Assembly (NCBI RefSeq): GCF_003428625.2
Contig: NZ_QVQT02000004.1
Location: 558,001-622,000 of the forward strand
Source: Paracidobacterium acidisoli
GTDB taxonomy: Bacteria; Acidobacteriota; Terriglobia; Terriglobales; Acidobacteriaceae
Direction of reading: 5' to 3'
DNA: 64,000 nt
Of this stretch, positions 1-9,261 are shown piece after piece (the stretch's first letter is position 1; each line of letters begins with the position of its first letter). The notes under the pieces are model-generated. The model worked only from the letters and a program-made list of their open reading frames with translations, was not told where the DNA came from and ran no database searches. The position numbers were made by a program, and so were the translations under genes.

Positions 1-843
1 CCCCGTTGGCTTCCAGTTCAGCTTCTGCTGCGTGATGGCGCTGGAGGACGGCATATCGTGCACGGCAAAGCGGGCAAGCCAGCCAAAGTGTGCCTCGGCC
101 TCCTCGGGCTTGATGCTGACCACCGGCACCTTTAGCCCGTGGCCATGTGCCTCGGCGATAGCCTTCATCGTCACGCCTTCCTCGTCCACCGCGTGATAGA
201 TCGCGCCTGGCTCACCCTTCTCAAATGCCAGTCGGTACAGCCGCGCCACGTCGGAGATATGCGCCGCCGGCCAGCGATTGGCTCCATCGCCAATGTAGGC
301 TGACACACGCTTCTCGCGCGTTACAGCGAGAAGGTAGGGCACCAGTCCCTGCTTGCGCGTGTCGTGAATCTGCGACAGCCGCACCACGGAGGTGTTTACG
401 CCCCGCGCCGTAAGCTCCTTCACCGACGCTTCCGAAGCTCCGCGCGGATTCCACGAAGCGGACGGGCTGTCCTCTGTCGACAGTCTGCCGTCCACATTGG
501 CCGCGATCGCCGTACCCGAGGTGATCACGAATGGCCGGTTCGAGCCCAGCAGTACCTCGCCGATGGCTTCGATTGCCCTGCGGTCATCATCACAGTTCTT
601 CTGGAACTGTGAGAAGTCGTGGTTGAAAGCCAGATGAATGACGCCATCCGTCCTGGCAGCTCCGTCGCGCAGGCTGTCCAGGTCCTCGATGTTGCCGTAC
701 TTCACCTCTGCCCCGGCCGTGCGCAGAACTTCAGCGCCGGCCTCCGATCGCGTCAGCCCCAGCACTTGGTGCCCTGCCTGAATCAACTGCGGGACGAGCG
801 CCGAGCCAATGAATCCCGGTGCCCCGGTCACAAAGATACGCAT
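1..843 (-). CDS. SDR / epimerase-family NAD(P)-binding protein (3' end outside window)
   Basis: An open frame of 281 codons begins at the ATG complementary to 841-843 and runs off the left edge without a stop. The N-terminus MRIFVTGAPGFIGSAL carries the extended-SDR nucleotide-binding pattern TGxxGxxG at residues 7-14. An HLAF-type strand follows near residue 75 and an acidic IEDLDSLR segment near residue 60. This is the layout of NAD-dependent epimerase or NmrA-like sugar/alcohol reductases, which act in the cytoplasm; the substrate cannot be inferred. It is divergent from an AraC-family gene about 140 bp away, an arrangement in which the regulator often controls the reductase. Family assignment is firm; specific function is unknown. 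Confidence 0.8.
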   Translation of the reverse strand, partial: MRIFVTGAPGFIGSALVPQLIQAGHQVLGLTRSEAGAEVLRTAGAEVKYGNIEDLDSLRDGAARTDGVIHLAFNHDFSQFQKNCDDDRRAIEAIGEVLLGSNRPFVITSGTAIAANVDGRLSTEDSPSASWNPRGASEASVKELTARGVNTSVVRLSQIHDTRKQGLVPYLLAVTREKRVSAYIGDGANRWPAAHISDVARLYRLAFEKGEPGAIYHAVDEEGVTMKAIAEAHGHGLKVPVVSIKPEEAEAHFGWLARFAVHDMPSSSAITQQKLNWKPTG

Positions 844-981
844 GCTGATGTCTCCTTTAAGTCCGACGAATGCGGGAACCAGTCTGCACCGTCGATCAGT
901 AGATGGGGCTCGGCCAGCGGACGATCTATACTGAAAGTCCGTATGATCGGTTCAATCGTCCTGCCGCCTCAGAGCCAGCAT

Positions 982-1920
982 ATGGACCCTCTCTCCGAGG
1001 TTCTTGCTCTGATGAAGCCGCAGCTTTACGTCGCCGGCGGCTTTGGAGTGCCTGGCGACATGGCCGTTCGCTTCCCGAAACATAAGGGCGTCAAGTGTTA
1101 TGCGATGCTCGCCGGAAATTGCTGGCTGGTCGTCGAAGGCGTGCCAGAGCCGGTGCTGATCCATGCCGGGGATTGCTTTCTGCTCCCGCGTGGACTTCCG
1201 TTCCATCTCGCCACCGATCTCGCGCTCAAACCGGTTCTCTACACCGACGTCTGCGTGCGGCTTGGCGTGAGGAGCGAAGCTCCGGGAGCCACTGAAGGGT
1301 CGCGCTACATCGCCGGCGGCCACTTCGCCTTGACCGGCGGCCATGCCGAGATGATCCTTCACTCGCTGCCCCCCATCGTTCACATTCGCCGCGAGTCGGA
1401 CAAGGCCGCCATGCGCTGGTCGCTTGAACGCATGCGCGAGGAGCTTCGCGACCCACAACCCGGCGGTTCGCTGATTGCGCAGCAGCTCGCCTACATGATG
1501 CTCATCCAGGCTCTCCGCCTCCACCTGGCTGACGCCGCCAGCACCGGTCCCGGCTGGCTTTCTGCACTGTCTGACAGGCACATGAGCATCGCCATCGCCA
1601 GCATGCACAACGATCCAGGATACCCCTGGACGCTGCACTCTCTGGCCGAGCGCGTCGGCATGTCGCGCTCGGTCTTCGCGCTGCGTTTCCGCAAGGTCGT
1701 CGGCGCCACGCCCATGGAGTACCTCGCCCGTTGGCGTATGCTTCTGGCTGCCGACCGTCTGAAGCACTCCTCTGACGGTCTGTCCGCTATTGCGCAGTCG
1801 CTCGGCTACCAGTCCGAGAGCGCCTTCGGTAAGGCCTTCCGCCGCGTCATGGGGTGTTCTCCAGGGCAGTACATCCGGTCTGCCACGCCATCCTGTATTT
1901 CTGCTGAATGGGGGCGCTGA
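982..1920 (+). CDS. AraC-family transcriptional regulator with N-terminal cupin
   Basis: 312 residues. The N-terminal half (MDPLSEVLALMKPQLYVAGG...) resembles the cupin-type ligand domain of many AraC activators. The C-terminal ~100 residues hold two helix-turn-helix units: one around LAERVGMSRSVFALRFRKVV and one around IAQSLGYQSESAFGKAFRRV, followed by SPGQYIR. The start at 982 is chosen because family members usually begin MDPLS; an in-frame ATG at 943 would add 13 residues, and neither has a strong ribosome-binding site. It is divergent from the SDR gene, so control of that gene is the natural guess. The effector is unknown. Confidence 0.85.
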   Translation: MDPLSEVLALMKPQLYVAGGFGVPGDMAVRFPKHKGVKCYAMLAGNCWLVVEGVPEPVLIHAGDCFLLPRGLPFHLATDLALKPVLYTDVCVRLGVRSEAPGATEGSRYIAGGHFALTGGHAEMILHSLPPIVHIRRESDKAAMRWSLERMREELRDPQPGGSLIAQQLAYMMLIQALRLHLADAASTGPGWLSALSDRHMSIAIASMHNDPGYPWTLHSLAERVGMSRSVFALRFRKVVGATPMEYLARWRMLLAADRLKHSSDGLSAIAQSLGYQSESAFGKAFRRVMGCSPGQYIRSATPSCISAEWGR

Positions 1921-1995
1921 AGCCCCTGAGCGGGAACTTGTTGCAGGTGGGTAGAATACTCCCGGACTGAGCCCGTCATCACGGCAGGTGGAAGA

Positions 1996-2697
1996 CTAAG
2001 GCCGCACTATCCGGATATCCTCGGCGTTCGCGACAATGGCCTGCTCGGCCATGCCCAGGAAGAGCCCGTGCTCTACAACGCCGACAAGCGAGTCGAGCTC
2101 TCGCGCCATGGCGGGAGGATCGTCGATATACAGTCCTGAGCAATCCAGCAGAAGATTGCCCTCGTCTGTGATGTAGCGCGAGCCCTCGGGGTTCTTCCGA
2201 AGTGACGGAGTAAAACCCAGAGACCGGAGAGAGCGGCAGACCAGAGGAAGAGCCATGGGAACGACCTCAACCGGGAGGGGAAACTTACCCAGTCGCTCGA
2301 CAATCTTGGAGTCATCTGCGATAACGACAAAACGCTTCGCCGAACTCGCCACAATCTTTTCTCTGAGGAGTTTGCCGCCGCCGCCTTTAATCAGGCTCAG
2401 TCCAGGCGCGATCTCATCCGCGCCATCGACTGCCAGGTCCAGACTGTCACACTCTTCGAGCGTTATGAGCGGAATGCCATAGCTGCGGGCCAGTGTTTCG
2501 CTTGCCTCTGAGGTTGCAACTCCCCGCACGCTGAGCCTGCCTTCACGAACCCTTTCGCCCAGAAGGTCAATCCAGAGGGTCGCCGTTGTTCCGGAGCCCA
2601 GCCCGATTGTCATGCCCGATTCCACGAACTCCAGCGCCCGATGCGCTGCCTTCAGCTTATTTTGCTGCTGATCGTTCTTTGCCGAAGAGAAGGTCAT
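1996..2697 (-). CDS. rpiA: Ribose-5-phosphate isomerase A
   Basis: 233 residues, the usual length for RpiA, which interconverts ribose 5-phosphate and ribulose 5-phosphate in the cytoplasmic pentose phosphate pathway. Conserved signatures are visible: GLGSGTTATLWIDLL (phosphate-binding loop) near residue 32, VDGADEI near residue 90 and KGGGGKLLREKIVASSA near residue 105, which includes the catalytic acid/lysine region. It is convergent with the AraC gene and followed on its upstream side by msrA in the same direction (about 70 bp apart). Nothing unusual is seen. Confidence 0.96.
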   Translation of the reverse strand: MTFSSAKNDQQQNKLKAAHRALEFVESGMTIGLGSGTTATLWIDLLGERVREGRLSVRGVATSEASETLARSYGIPLITLEECDSLDLAVDGADEIAPGLSLIKGGGGKLLREKIVASSAKRFVVIADDSKIVERLGKFPLPVEVVPMALPLVCRSLRSLGFTPSLRKNPEGSRYITDEGNLLLDCSGLYIDDPPAMARELDSLVGVVEHGLFLGMAEQAIVANAEDIRIVRP

Positions 2698-2769
2698 ACA
2701 TCCTTCATGCCCGCATAATGGGCGTCGAATAAAAACACAGAGAAAAGCTATCGCACAGGAATCTGCATA

Positions 2770-3270
2770 TCAGCTGGCTATCTTCCACGCAGGACGAATG
2801 TAGTGGCAGGTATAGCCATTGGGGTTTCGTTCAAGATAGTCCTGGTGCTCCGGCTCTGCTTCCCAGAACGGGCCTGCCGGAGCGATCTCGGTGACAATCT
2901 TCCCCGGCCACACTCCGGACGCCTCGATATCGTCAATGGTCTTTTCCGCGACCTGTTTCTGTTCGTTGCCGGTATAGAAAATTGCTGAACGGTAGCTGGT
3001 GCCGCGATCGTTGCCCTGCCGGTTCGACGTAGTGGGGTCATGAATCTGAAAGAAGAACTCAAGCAGCTTTCGATAGCTCAGAATTGCCGGATCGAAAACA
3101 ATCTCGATCGCCTCGGCATGTGTTCCGTGATTCCGGTAAGTCGCGTGCTCGACATCGCCCCCGCTGTAACCGACTCGCGTTGAAATTACGCCCGGGTAGC
3201 GGCGGATCAGATCCTGCATGCCCCAGAAGCATCCTCCAGCCAGGATTGCTGTCTCAGTGAAATGGGTCAT
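2770..3270 (-). CDS. msrA: Peptide-methionine (S)-S-oxide reductase MsrA
   Basis: 166 residues starting [17 protein letters not shown]. The GCFWG motif (catalytic Cys14) and the downstream [16 protein letters not shown] and [23 protein letters not shown] blocks are diagnostic for MsrA, which repairs methionine-S-sulfoxide with thioredoxin. A cysteine near the C-terminus ([11 protein letters not shown]) could be a resolving residue. An AGGAGG box lies about 11 bp upstream of the chosen ATG; a longer reading from 3333 adds 21 residues that do not look like the family. No signal peptide, so cytoplasmic. Confidence 0.96.
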   Translation of the reverse strand: MTHFTETAILAGGCFWGMQDLIRRYPGVISTRVGYSGGDVEHATYRNHGTHAEAIEIVFDPAILSYRKLLEFFFQIHDPTTSNRQGNDRGTSYRSAIFYTGNEQKQVAEKTIDDIEASGVWPGKIVTEIAPAGPFWEAEPEHQDYLERNPNGYTCHYIRPAWKIAS

Positions 3271-3348
3271 GGTATTTCTGCCCTCCTTGTGACTCGAAAA
3301 TTTTAAAATACTCGCCACAGCCTGTGCGCTCAAGCCATCAGGAGGGCA

Positions 3349-3768
3349 TTATCGTGGAATCGTTCCTGCTTCAAATTCAGGATCAACCGGAATCTGGAGT
3401 GCTGTCGCCAGTGCATTTGTCTGAGAGGCCAGCGCGATGATCGCAACAAGCTCCGCATGTTGCGCCGGAGTCATGCCTTTTGCGCGTGCGGCTGCAGTGT
3501 GAGAATGCACACAATAACTGCAGCTGTGCGCCGCAGATACGGCGATGTAGATCAGCTCCTTCGTCAGCGGATCAAGAGCGCCGGGCGCAATCATGATCTG
3601 CCGAATAGCGGCCCACGTCCGTTCCAGCGCATCCGGATCATTCGCCAGCGCTCGCCAGAAGTTATTGATGAACTCTGAATTTCGCGTCAGCCGTATATCG
3701 TCAAAAACTGCTTTGACCCGCGGGTTTGCAGATACTTCTTCATCTGTCCAAAGCCTGATGGTGGTCAG
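3349..3768 (-). CDS. Carboxymuconolactone decarboxylase / AhpD-like protein with probable CTG start
   Basis: The C-terminal part contains the CMD/AhpD redox motif: SAAHSCSYCVHSH, with Cys-X2-Cys and His three residues later, typical of thiol peroxidase-like or decarboxylase members. The first in-frame ATG (3594) would remove the conserved N-terminal helices. The frame stays open upstream and reads TIRLWTDEEVSANPRVKAVFDDIR, a typical family beginning. No ATG, GTG or TTG exists in that stretch, but a CTG at 3768 sits 4 bases after AAAGGAGG. I therefore annotate 139 residues from CTG. It lies 68 bp downstream of garD on the same strand and may be its last operon member. The substrate is unknown. 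Confidence 0.78.
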   Translation of the reverse strand: MTTIRLWTDEEVSANPRVKAVFDDIRLTRNSEFINNFWRALANDPDALERTWAAIRQIMIAPGALDPLTKELIYIAVSAAHSCSYCVHSHTAAARAKGMTPAQHAELVAIIALASQTNALATALQIPVDPEFEAGTIPR

Positions 3769-3836
3769 AAGTCCTCCTTTCCCCGCCTCCGAAAACAGAT
3801 GGCTTCCATGATCGACACTCCGTGTGCAGGCCGGCG

Positions 3837-5390
3837 CTACGTAACCGGTGCGGGATCGAAGAGTACCAGATCGTTGTGCAGGCCCCAGCGGTCTGCCGCC
3901 GTTTGTTTACGGCCGCTCGCCGCTTCAAGAATCATATGAAATATCTGCGTGCCTACTTCTTCGATGGTGGCATCTCCGGTGGCGATAACGCCTGCATTCA
4001 CATCGATGAGATCGGACCACCGGTCGGCCAGCGAAGATCGCGATGAGACCTTGATTACCGGCGCCATGGCAAGGCCATAAGGTGTGCCGCGGCCAGTCGT
4101 GAAAACGTGCATGTTCATGGACGCGGCCAGCTGCAGTGTTCCGCAGATAAAGTCGGCCGCAGGTGTTGCCGCGAAGATCAATCCTTTTTTGTTGACGCGC
4201 TCACCTGGTCCGAAGACTCCGGAGATTGCGCTGGCGCCGGCTTTGGCGGTCGAGCCAAGAGCTTTTTCCACAATATTGGTGAGCCCGCCTGCCTTATTTC
4301 CCGGGCTGGTATTGGCGCTGCGATTCATGCCCCCGCGATCGAGATAAGCATCATACCAGGCCATCTCGCGGATGAGATCGCGAGCCACCTGTTCGTTCGC
4401 GGCGCGTGCCGTAAGCAGATGAATCGCATCGCGAACCTCTGTCACCTCAGAGAACATGACGGTAGCCCCGGCGCGCACCAGCAGATCGGAGGCGTAGCCA
4501 ACTGCAGGGTTTGCAGTGATGCCGGAGAAAGCATCGCTTCCTCCGCACTGCATGCCGACAACAAGGTCGGATGCAGGACACACCGTGCGCTTTCGCCGGT
4601 TCAGAATCGCGAGCCGCTTTTCTGCCATCTCCATAATGGCCGCAACCATCTCGCCAAAGCCATGATGTTGCTCATCCTGCATACGAACGACGTAAGGAGC
4701 GGCCTCAAGAATCGGCAGCGTGCTCGACGGCATCAGCCGCATCGGCTGCAGCTTCTCGCATCCCAGACTGACCACCATGGGTGCACCGCCGAGATTGGGA
4801 TTAAGGCTCAGATTGCGCAGCGTGCGTACAGGAATCTCGCTGCCGGGCGCCTCGATGGCAATGCCGCAGCCATAGTCGTGAGTAAGAGCAATCACATCGT
4901 CAACATTCGGATAACGCGGAAGAATCTCTGCCCGAATGCGTTTGGCGGCGATATTGACCGTTGCCGCTACACACTGCACCGTGGTCGTAATGCCCAGAAT
5001 ATTCTTGGTGCCCACCGATCCGTCATCGTTGACGAAGCCTTCGAAGGTATAGCCCTCAAGCGGAGCGGCAGCAGGTGGAACCGCTGTCGCGAGAGGAAGA
5101 TGATCCAGCGCCGGAGCATCCGGCATGCGCATCTTTTCCTCGTGCACCCAGCTGCCCTTCGCAATGGCCCGTTCCGCATACCCAATGATCGAGCCGTAGC
5201 GCAGAATGGGCGCTCCCGCCTCAATGTCAGTCAGAGCGACTTTGTGCGCTTCAGGCACATCCTCAATCAGCGTCAGGCCCGAGTCGAACCGGGTACCGGC
5301 GGGCAGTCCGCCTTCATTCACAATGATCGCAACAGTATCCTGTGGGTGAATCTGTATGCATAGGGGACGCATTTTCTTTTCGCCTGACAT
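3837..5390 (-). CDS. garD: Galactarate dehydratase GarD (UxaA/GarD family)
   Basis: 517 residues, co-linear with the ~523-residue GarD, an iron-dependent enzyme that dehydrates meso-galactarate to 5-dehydro-4-deoxy-D-glucarate. The N-terminal SAF-like domain ([18 protein letters not shown]) is followed by [80 protein letters not shown] and the [16 protein letters not shown] ending characteristic of GarD rather than altronate dehydratase. The neighbours (gudD, gudP, kdgD) make galactarate the likely substrate. An AAGGAAA box lies a few bases upstream of the ATG at 5390. It is 95 bp downstream of gudD. Confidence 0.93.
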   Translation of the reverse strand: MSGEKKMRPLCIQIHPQDTVAIIVNEGGLPAGTRFDSGLTLIEDVPEAHKVALTDIEAGAPILRYGSIIGYAERAIAKGSWVHEEKMRMPDAPALDHLPLATAVPPAAAPLEGYTFEGFVNDDGSVGTKNILGITTTVQCVAATVNIAAKRIRAEILPRYPNVDDVIALTHDYGCGIAIEAPGSEIPVRTLRNLSLNPNLGGAPMVVSLGCEKLQPMRLMPSSTLPILEAAPYVVRMQDEQHHGFGEMVAAIMEMAEKRLAILNRRKRTVCPASDLVVGMQCGGSDAFSGITANPAVGYASDLLVRAGATVMFSEVTEVRDAIHLLTARAANEQVARDLIREMAWYDAYLDRGGMNRSANTSPGNKAGGLTNIVEKALGSTAKAGASAISGVFGPGERVNKKGLIFAATPAADFICGTLQLAASMNMHVFTTGRGTPYGLAMAPVIKVSSRSSLADRWSDLIDVNAGVIATGDATIEEVGTQIFHMILEAASGRKQTAADRWGLHNDLVLFDPAPVT

Positions 5391-5485
5391 ACCGGTTTCC
5401 TTGTGATCTCACTCATTCATATTTCGATCGTGATGGAACACTGCTGCTGCCGCTCAATGCAGCAGCACTATCCAGTAGCGTCATT

Positions 5486-6841
5486 TTATGAAACAAGAGC
5501 AGGCCGCTTCGGGTTAAACCGCCACCCCGGCACAAGGAACTGCATAGCCGTTGCGTCATCCCGTGCGCCTGACTCCATCGTATTGTAGAGCGAGTGCGCT
5601 TTTTCGATCTGCTCCATGTCCGGTGTGACGCCAAGCCCCGGCCGACTCGGCACCTCGATCTTTCCGCCGATAATCTGCAGCGGCTCCTTTGTAAGCCGCT
5701 GACCATCCTGCCAGATCCAGTGCGTATCAATCGCCGTTATCCTGCCCGGCGCCGCGGCAGCTGCATGCGTGAACATTGCCAGAGAAATATCGAAATGATT
5801 ATTGGAATGAGAGCCCCATGTCAGCCCCCATTCGCGGCACAACTGCGCCACACGTACAGAGCCCTGCATCGTCCAGAAGTGCGGATCGGCCAGCGGAATA
5901 TCGATAGCGTTCAGCTGGACTGCGTGCTTCAGCTCCCGCCAGTCAGTCGCGACCATGTTGGTAGCGGTGGGCATGCCCGTAGCGCGTCGAAACTCGGCCA
6001 GAATCTCTCGGCCTGAAAAGCCCTTCTCGGCTCCGCAGGGATCTTCCGCATAGGCGAGCACGCGCTGCCGGTCACTGCAGAGCCGGATCGCCTCATCGAG
6101 CGACCATGCACCGTTGGGGTCCAGAGTAATGCGGGCCTCCGGAAAGCGCTCCGCGAGTGCGGTAACCGTTTCCATCTCCTGGGCGCCTGCAAATACTCCG
6201 CCTTTAAGTTTGAAATCTTTGAAGCCATAGCGCGCCTCCGCGGCCTCAGCAAGCCGAAGGATTGCCTCGGTGTTGAATGCCTCTTCATGGCGCAGACGCA
6301 GCCATGCATCCTGCGCCTTTGGCTCGCTGCGATAAGGCAGATTCGTCCTCGTTCTGTCGCCGACAAAGAACAGATAGCCCAGCACATCCACATGTGAGCG
6401 CTGTTGTCCCTCTCCAAGTAGCGCCGCGACCGGCAGCGAGCAGAACTGGCCCAGCAGATCGAGCAGCGCCGATTCAATCGCTGTCAGTGTGTGTACCGTA
6501 ATGCGCTGATCGAAGGTCTGCAGCCCTCGGCCTTCAGGATCGCGATTCGCGAAGCGTATCTGTACCTCATGAAGAATGGATCGCCACGCGCTCAAAGGTT
6601 GTCCCACAACAAGCGGCTTCGACTCTTCGAGGACGTCTCGGATCTTTTCCCCTCCGGGAACTTCACCTGCGCCGGTGTTTCCTGCGCTGTCGCTGAGCAG
6701 AACAACATTGCGCGTGAAGAGCGGCGCATGCGCCCCGCTTAGATTCAGCAGCATGCTGTCATATCCGGCAACCGGAATCACCCGCATGCCGGTGACCGAT
6801 GGCATACGCTCTAAGGCGATTGCAGCATGGATAGAATTCAC
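5486..6841 (-). CDS. gudD: D-glucarate dehydratase (enolase superfamily)
   Basis: 451 residues, as in E. coli GudD. Enolase-superfamily landmarks are in order: the KLKGG lysine pair, DPNGAWS (metal-binding Asp), YAEDPCG (metal-binding Glu), ATNMVATDW (third metal ligand), and [18 protein letters not shown] containing the catalytic His. The C-terminus [16 protein letters not shown] also matches glucarate dehydratase. The enzyme converts D-glucarate (and idarate) to 5-dehydro-4-deoxyglucarate in the cytoplasm. It starts 30 bp after gudP and precedes garD, so both hexarates would feed the same intermediate. Confidence 0.95.
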   Translation of the reverse strand: MNSIHAAIALERMPSVTGMRVIPVAGYDSMLLNLSGAHAPLFTRNVVLLSDSAGNTGAGEVPGGEKIRDVLEESKPLVVGQPLSAWRSILHEVQIRFANRDPEGRGLQTFDQRITVHTLTAIESALLDLLGQFCSLPVAALLGEGQQRSHVDVLGYLFFVGDRTRTNLPYRSEPKAQDAWLRLRHEEAFNTEAILRLAEAAEARYGFKDFKLKGGVFAGAQEMETVTALAERFPEARITLDPNGAWSLDEAIRLCSDRQRVLAYAEDPCGAEKGFSGREILAEFRRATGMPTATNMVATDWRELKHAVQLNAIDIPLADPHFWTMQGSVRVAQLCREWGLTWGSHSNNHFDISLAMFTHAAAAAPGRITAIDTHWIWQDGQRLTKEPLQIIGGKIEVPSRPGLGVTPDMEQIEKAHSLYNTMESGARDDATAMQFLVPGWRFNPKRPALVS

Positions 6842-6871
6842 CGGTCTTCTCCTGTGCTGAAGCGCCTCACA

Positions 6872-8209
6872 TTACATCGCCGTGCCGGTGTCAGCAGAGC
6901 GAAGCTCAAGCCGTTTAATTTCGCCGACAATCACAAGGTAGCTGAAGATCGCGAGCAGCGCCGTCAGGCCGACAAAAACCAGCGCACTGTTGAAGGACCC
7001 CGTCCTCTTTACCAGATATCCGATAATGATCGGCGTTGTGATGCCGGCGATATTGCCGAACAGATTAAAGAGACCGCCGTTCAGTCCAATCAGCTCTTTC
7101 GGTGACGTATCGGCGATCACCGTCCATCCCAGAGCTCCGAAGCCCTTCCCAAAGAAAGCCAGCGACATCAGAAACATCACCATGGCCTGAACATTCGTAT
7201 AGTTGCACGCGATCATGGTCACCGAGAGCAGCATGCCCGCAATGATAGGCGCTTTGCGCGCGAAGGTGAGGGAGTGACCGTGACGAAGAAGCGCATCGGA
7301 GCAAATTCCTCCCAGAACACCGCCCACCGATCCGCAGAGGGCAGGAAGCGCGACCGCCAGCCCGCCTCGAATCAGGGAAAGGTGACGGGCCTGCACCAGA
7401 TACACGGGAAACCATGTGATGAAGAAGTAAGTGAGGGTTGTGATGCAGAACTGGCCCAGATAAATCCCCACCAGCATGCGCTCGCCGAGCAGCTTTCTCA
7501 CACCAGTCCAGGTGAGCGGGTTGCTCCCTGATCTGCCTCCGGCCATGCGGTCAACATTGACCAGCCCGCCGCCTTTCTCGATGGTTTCGATCTCTGCAGG
7601 CGAAATCAGCGGATGATCTTTGACGTTATAAATTACCTTTGACCACGCAAAGGCGAGCGCAAAGCCCAGCACTCCCATAAACCAGAAGCAGCTTCGCCAG
7701 CCGTAGGTATGCGTCAGCCATCCAAACAGAGGTGCGAAGACGACCAGAGCGAAATACTGGGATGCGTTGAAGATGGCCGAAGCTCCGCCGCGCTCCGCGG
7801 TAGGAAACCAGGCGGCGACGATGCGCCCGTTACCCGGAAAGACCGGCGACTGCGCCAGCCCCGAGATAAGTCTGAGAACAAAGATCGCACTGAAGATCCA
7901 CGCTGCGGCAAGATAGCCGGCTAACCCAATGAGAAACGCGCACACAGTCCAGCAGATAATGCTGATGCCATAGACACGCTTCGAGCCGAAGCGGTCGAGC
8001 AGCCCTCCTGAAGGCAGCTGGCCAAGAACATAGGCCCAGCTGAAGCCAGACAACAGAAAGCCCAGTCTGACCGGACCCAGCGCGAACTCCCGCTCCATCG
8101 CCGTGCCGGCAATGGATAGCGCCACTCTGTCGCCATAGCTGAAACAGCTCACCACGAACAGCATGGCGACAATCAGATAGCGGATGTGAGTGGTTTTGCT
8201 GGAGGTCAT
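6872..8209 (-). CDS. gudP: MFS hexarate transporter (GudP-like)
   Basis: 445 residues with about 12 hydrophobic segments. An MFS-type loop (GLLDRFGSKRVYG) is visible after TM2, and the N-terminus RYLIVAMLFVVSCFSYGDRVALSIAG is typical of anion:cation symporters of the glucarate/galactarate (ACS) group. It lies 16 bp after kdgD and 30 bp before gudD, so it is almost certainly the uptake system for the substrates of this operon. The inner-membrane location is inferred from the hydrophobic segments. Exact specificity (glucarate, galactarate or both) cannot be read from the sequence. Confidence 0.88.
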   Translation of the reverse strand: MTSSKTTHIRYLIVAMLFVVSCFSYGDRVALSIAGTAMEREFALGPVRLGFLLSGFSWAYVLGQLPSGGLLDRFGSKRVYGISIICWTVCAFLIGLAGYLAAAWIFSAIFVLRLISGLAQSPVFPGNGRIVAAWFPTAERGGASAIFNASQYFALVVFAPLFGWLTHTYGWRSCFWFMGVLGFALAFAWSKVIYNVKDHPLISPAEIETIEKGGGLVNVDRMAGGRSGSNPLTWTGVRKLLGERMLVGIYLGQFCITTLTYFFITWFPVYLVQARHLSLIRGGLAVALPALCGSVGGVLGGICSDALLRHGHSLTFARKAPIIAGMLLSVTMIACNYTNVQAMVMFLMSLAFFGKGFGALGWTVIADTSPKELIGLNGGLFNLFGNIAGITTPIIIGYLVKRTGSFNSALVFVGLTALLAIFSYLVIVGEIKRLELRSADTGTAM

Positions 8210-8225
8210 CGGTCTTCCGGTCCGT

Positions 8226-9140
8226 CTAGGAACAGCGAGCGATCAACTGAGCCAGTGCATCCATCTCGCCAGGATCGAGATCGACAAGCGGCGAGCGGAC
8301 CGGTCCCGCGGGCCTTCCGATGACGCGCATACCGGCCTTTACGATCGACACGGCATAGCCCTTTCTCCGGCTGCGTATGCCGATATACGGCAGGACAAAA
8401 TTGCGCAGCTTCTGGAAGACCTCATCGTGGTCGCGCCTGCGCACCGCCGCATAGAAGCTCTGAGCAAACCGCGGAAGAAAATTGAAGATCGCCGAAGAAT
8501 ACGTGGTCACGCCCATCTCAAGATAGGGCAGTGCAAAAGTCTCTGCGGTTGGCAGGCCGCCGATATAGGTGAGCCGATCCCCCAAACGTGCATAAATGCG
8601 CGTCATCAATTCGATGTCACCGTGCCCATCCTTGAAGCCGACAAGATTGGGGCATCGGGCACAAAGACGCTCCAGAGAGTCTTCGTGAAGGATGGCATTA
8701 TCGCGGTTGTAAAAGATGACTCCCAGTCGAGTGGAGGCACATACGGCCTCTACATGCGCCATCAGACCCGCAGCTTCGCTGCTGACCAGGTAGGGTGGCA
8801 GCAGCAGCAGGCCATCGGCACCGGCAGTCTCTGCCGCCTGTGCAAACTGTTTCGCGATGGCGGTCCCGTATCCGCAACCGGCCACGACCGGCACCCGATG
8901 ATTTGTCTGCTGCGCAGCTGCTGAGACAACCTCGGAAAACTCCTGCAGTGTGAGCGAGAAAAATTCCCCCGTTCCTCCTGCGGCAAACAGACCGGCTGGT
9001 CCATGCTGCAGGAGCCACTCAATATGTTCACGATAGAGCTCTTCGCTGAACTCGAAAGAATCGGTGAAATGGGTAACGGGGAACGAGAGCAGTCCCGCTC
9101 CTGTTTTCTTCGCAAGCTCTTCCGCAGATATCGGGGTCAT
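8226..9140 (-). CDS. kdgD: 5-dehydro-4-deoxyglucarate dehydratase
   Basis: 304 residues of the DapA/NAL aldolase superfamily. It performs the dehydrating decarboxylation of 5-dehydro-4-deoxyglucarate to 2-oxoglutarate semialdehyde. Visible features are [15 protein letters not shown] (substrate-carboxylate loop), FYNRDNA with the catalytic Tyr region, and [10 protein letters not shown] with the Schiff-base Lys. The C-terminal [21 protein letters not shown] is characteristic of KdgD rather than dihydrodipicolinate synthase. It is the first gene of the compact kdgD-gudP-gudD-garD set. A 2-oxoglutarate semialdehyde dehydrogenase is not in this window and must be elsewhere. Confidence 0.93.
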   Translation of the reverse strand: MTPISAEELAKKTGAGLLSFPVTHFTDSFEFSEELYREHIEWLLQHGPAGLFAAGGTGEFFSLTLQEFSEVVSAAAQQTNHRVPVVAGCGYGTAIAKQFAQAAETAGADGLLLLPPYLVSSEAAGLMAHVEAVCASTRLGVIFYNRDNAILHEDSLERLCARCPNLVGFKDGHGDIELMTRIYARLGDRLTYIGGLPTAETFALPYLEMGVTTYSSAIFNFLPRFAQSFYAAVRRRDHDEVFQKLRNFVLPYIGIRSRRKGYAVSIVKAGMRVIGRPAGPVRSPLVDLDPGEMDALAQLIARCS

Positions 9141-9261
9141 GAATTCCTTCAGTGCAGATTGCGTGAGGGCTGTACGCCAGAACTATAGAGAAATGCCGAA
9201 CGTCCGACAAGCAGAGCGCGTATGAATCGCACCGTTTTTCTGTCGGGAACTTCGACTGATG

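Noticed and set aside
4107-5363. Long open frame antisense to garD (418 codons, plus strand)
   Set aside because: It is a shadow of the strongly conserved GarD coding sequence and its translation shows no recognisable domain.
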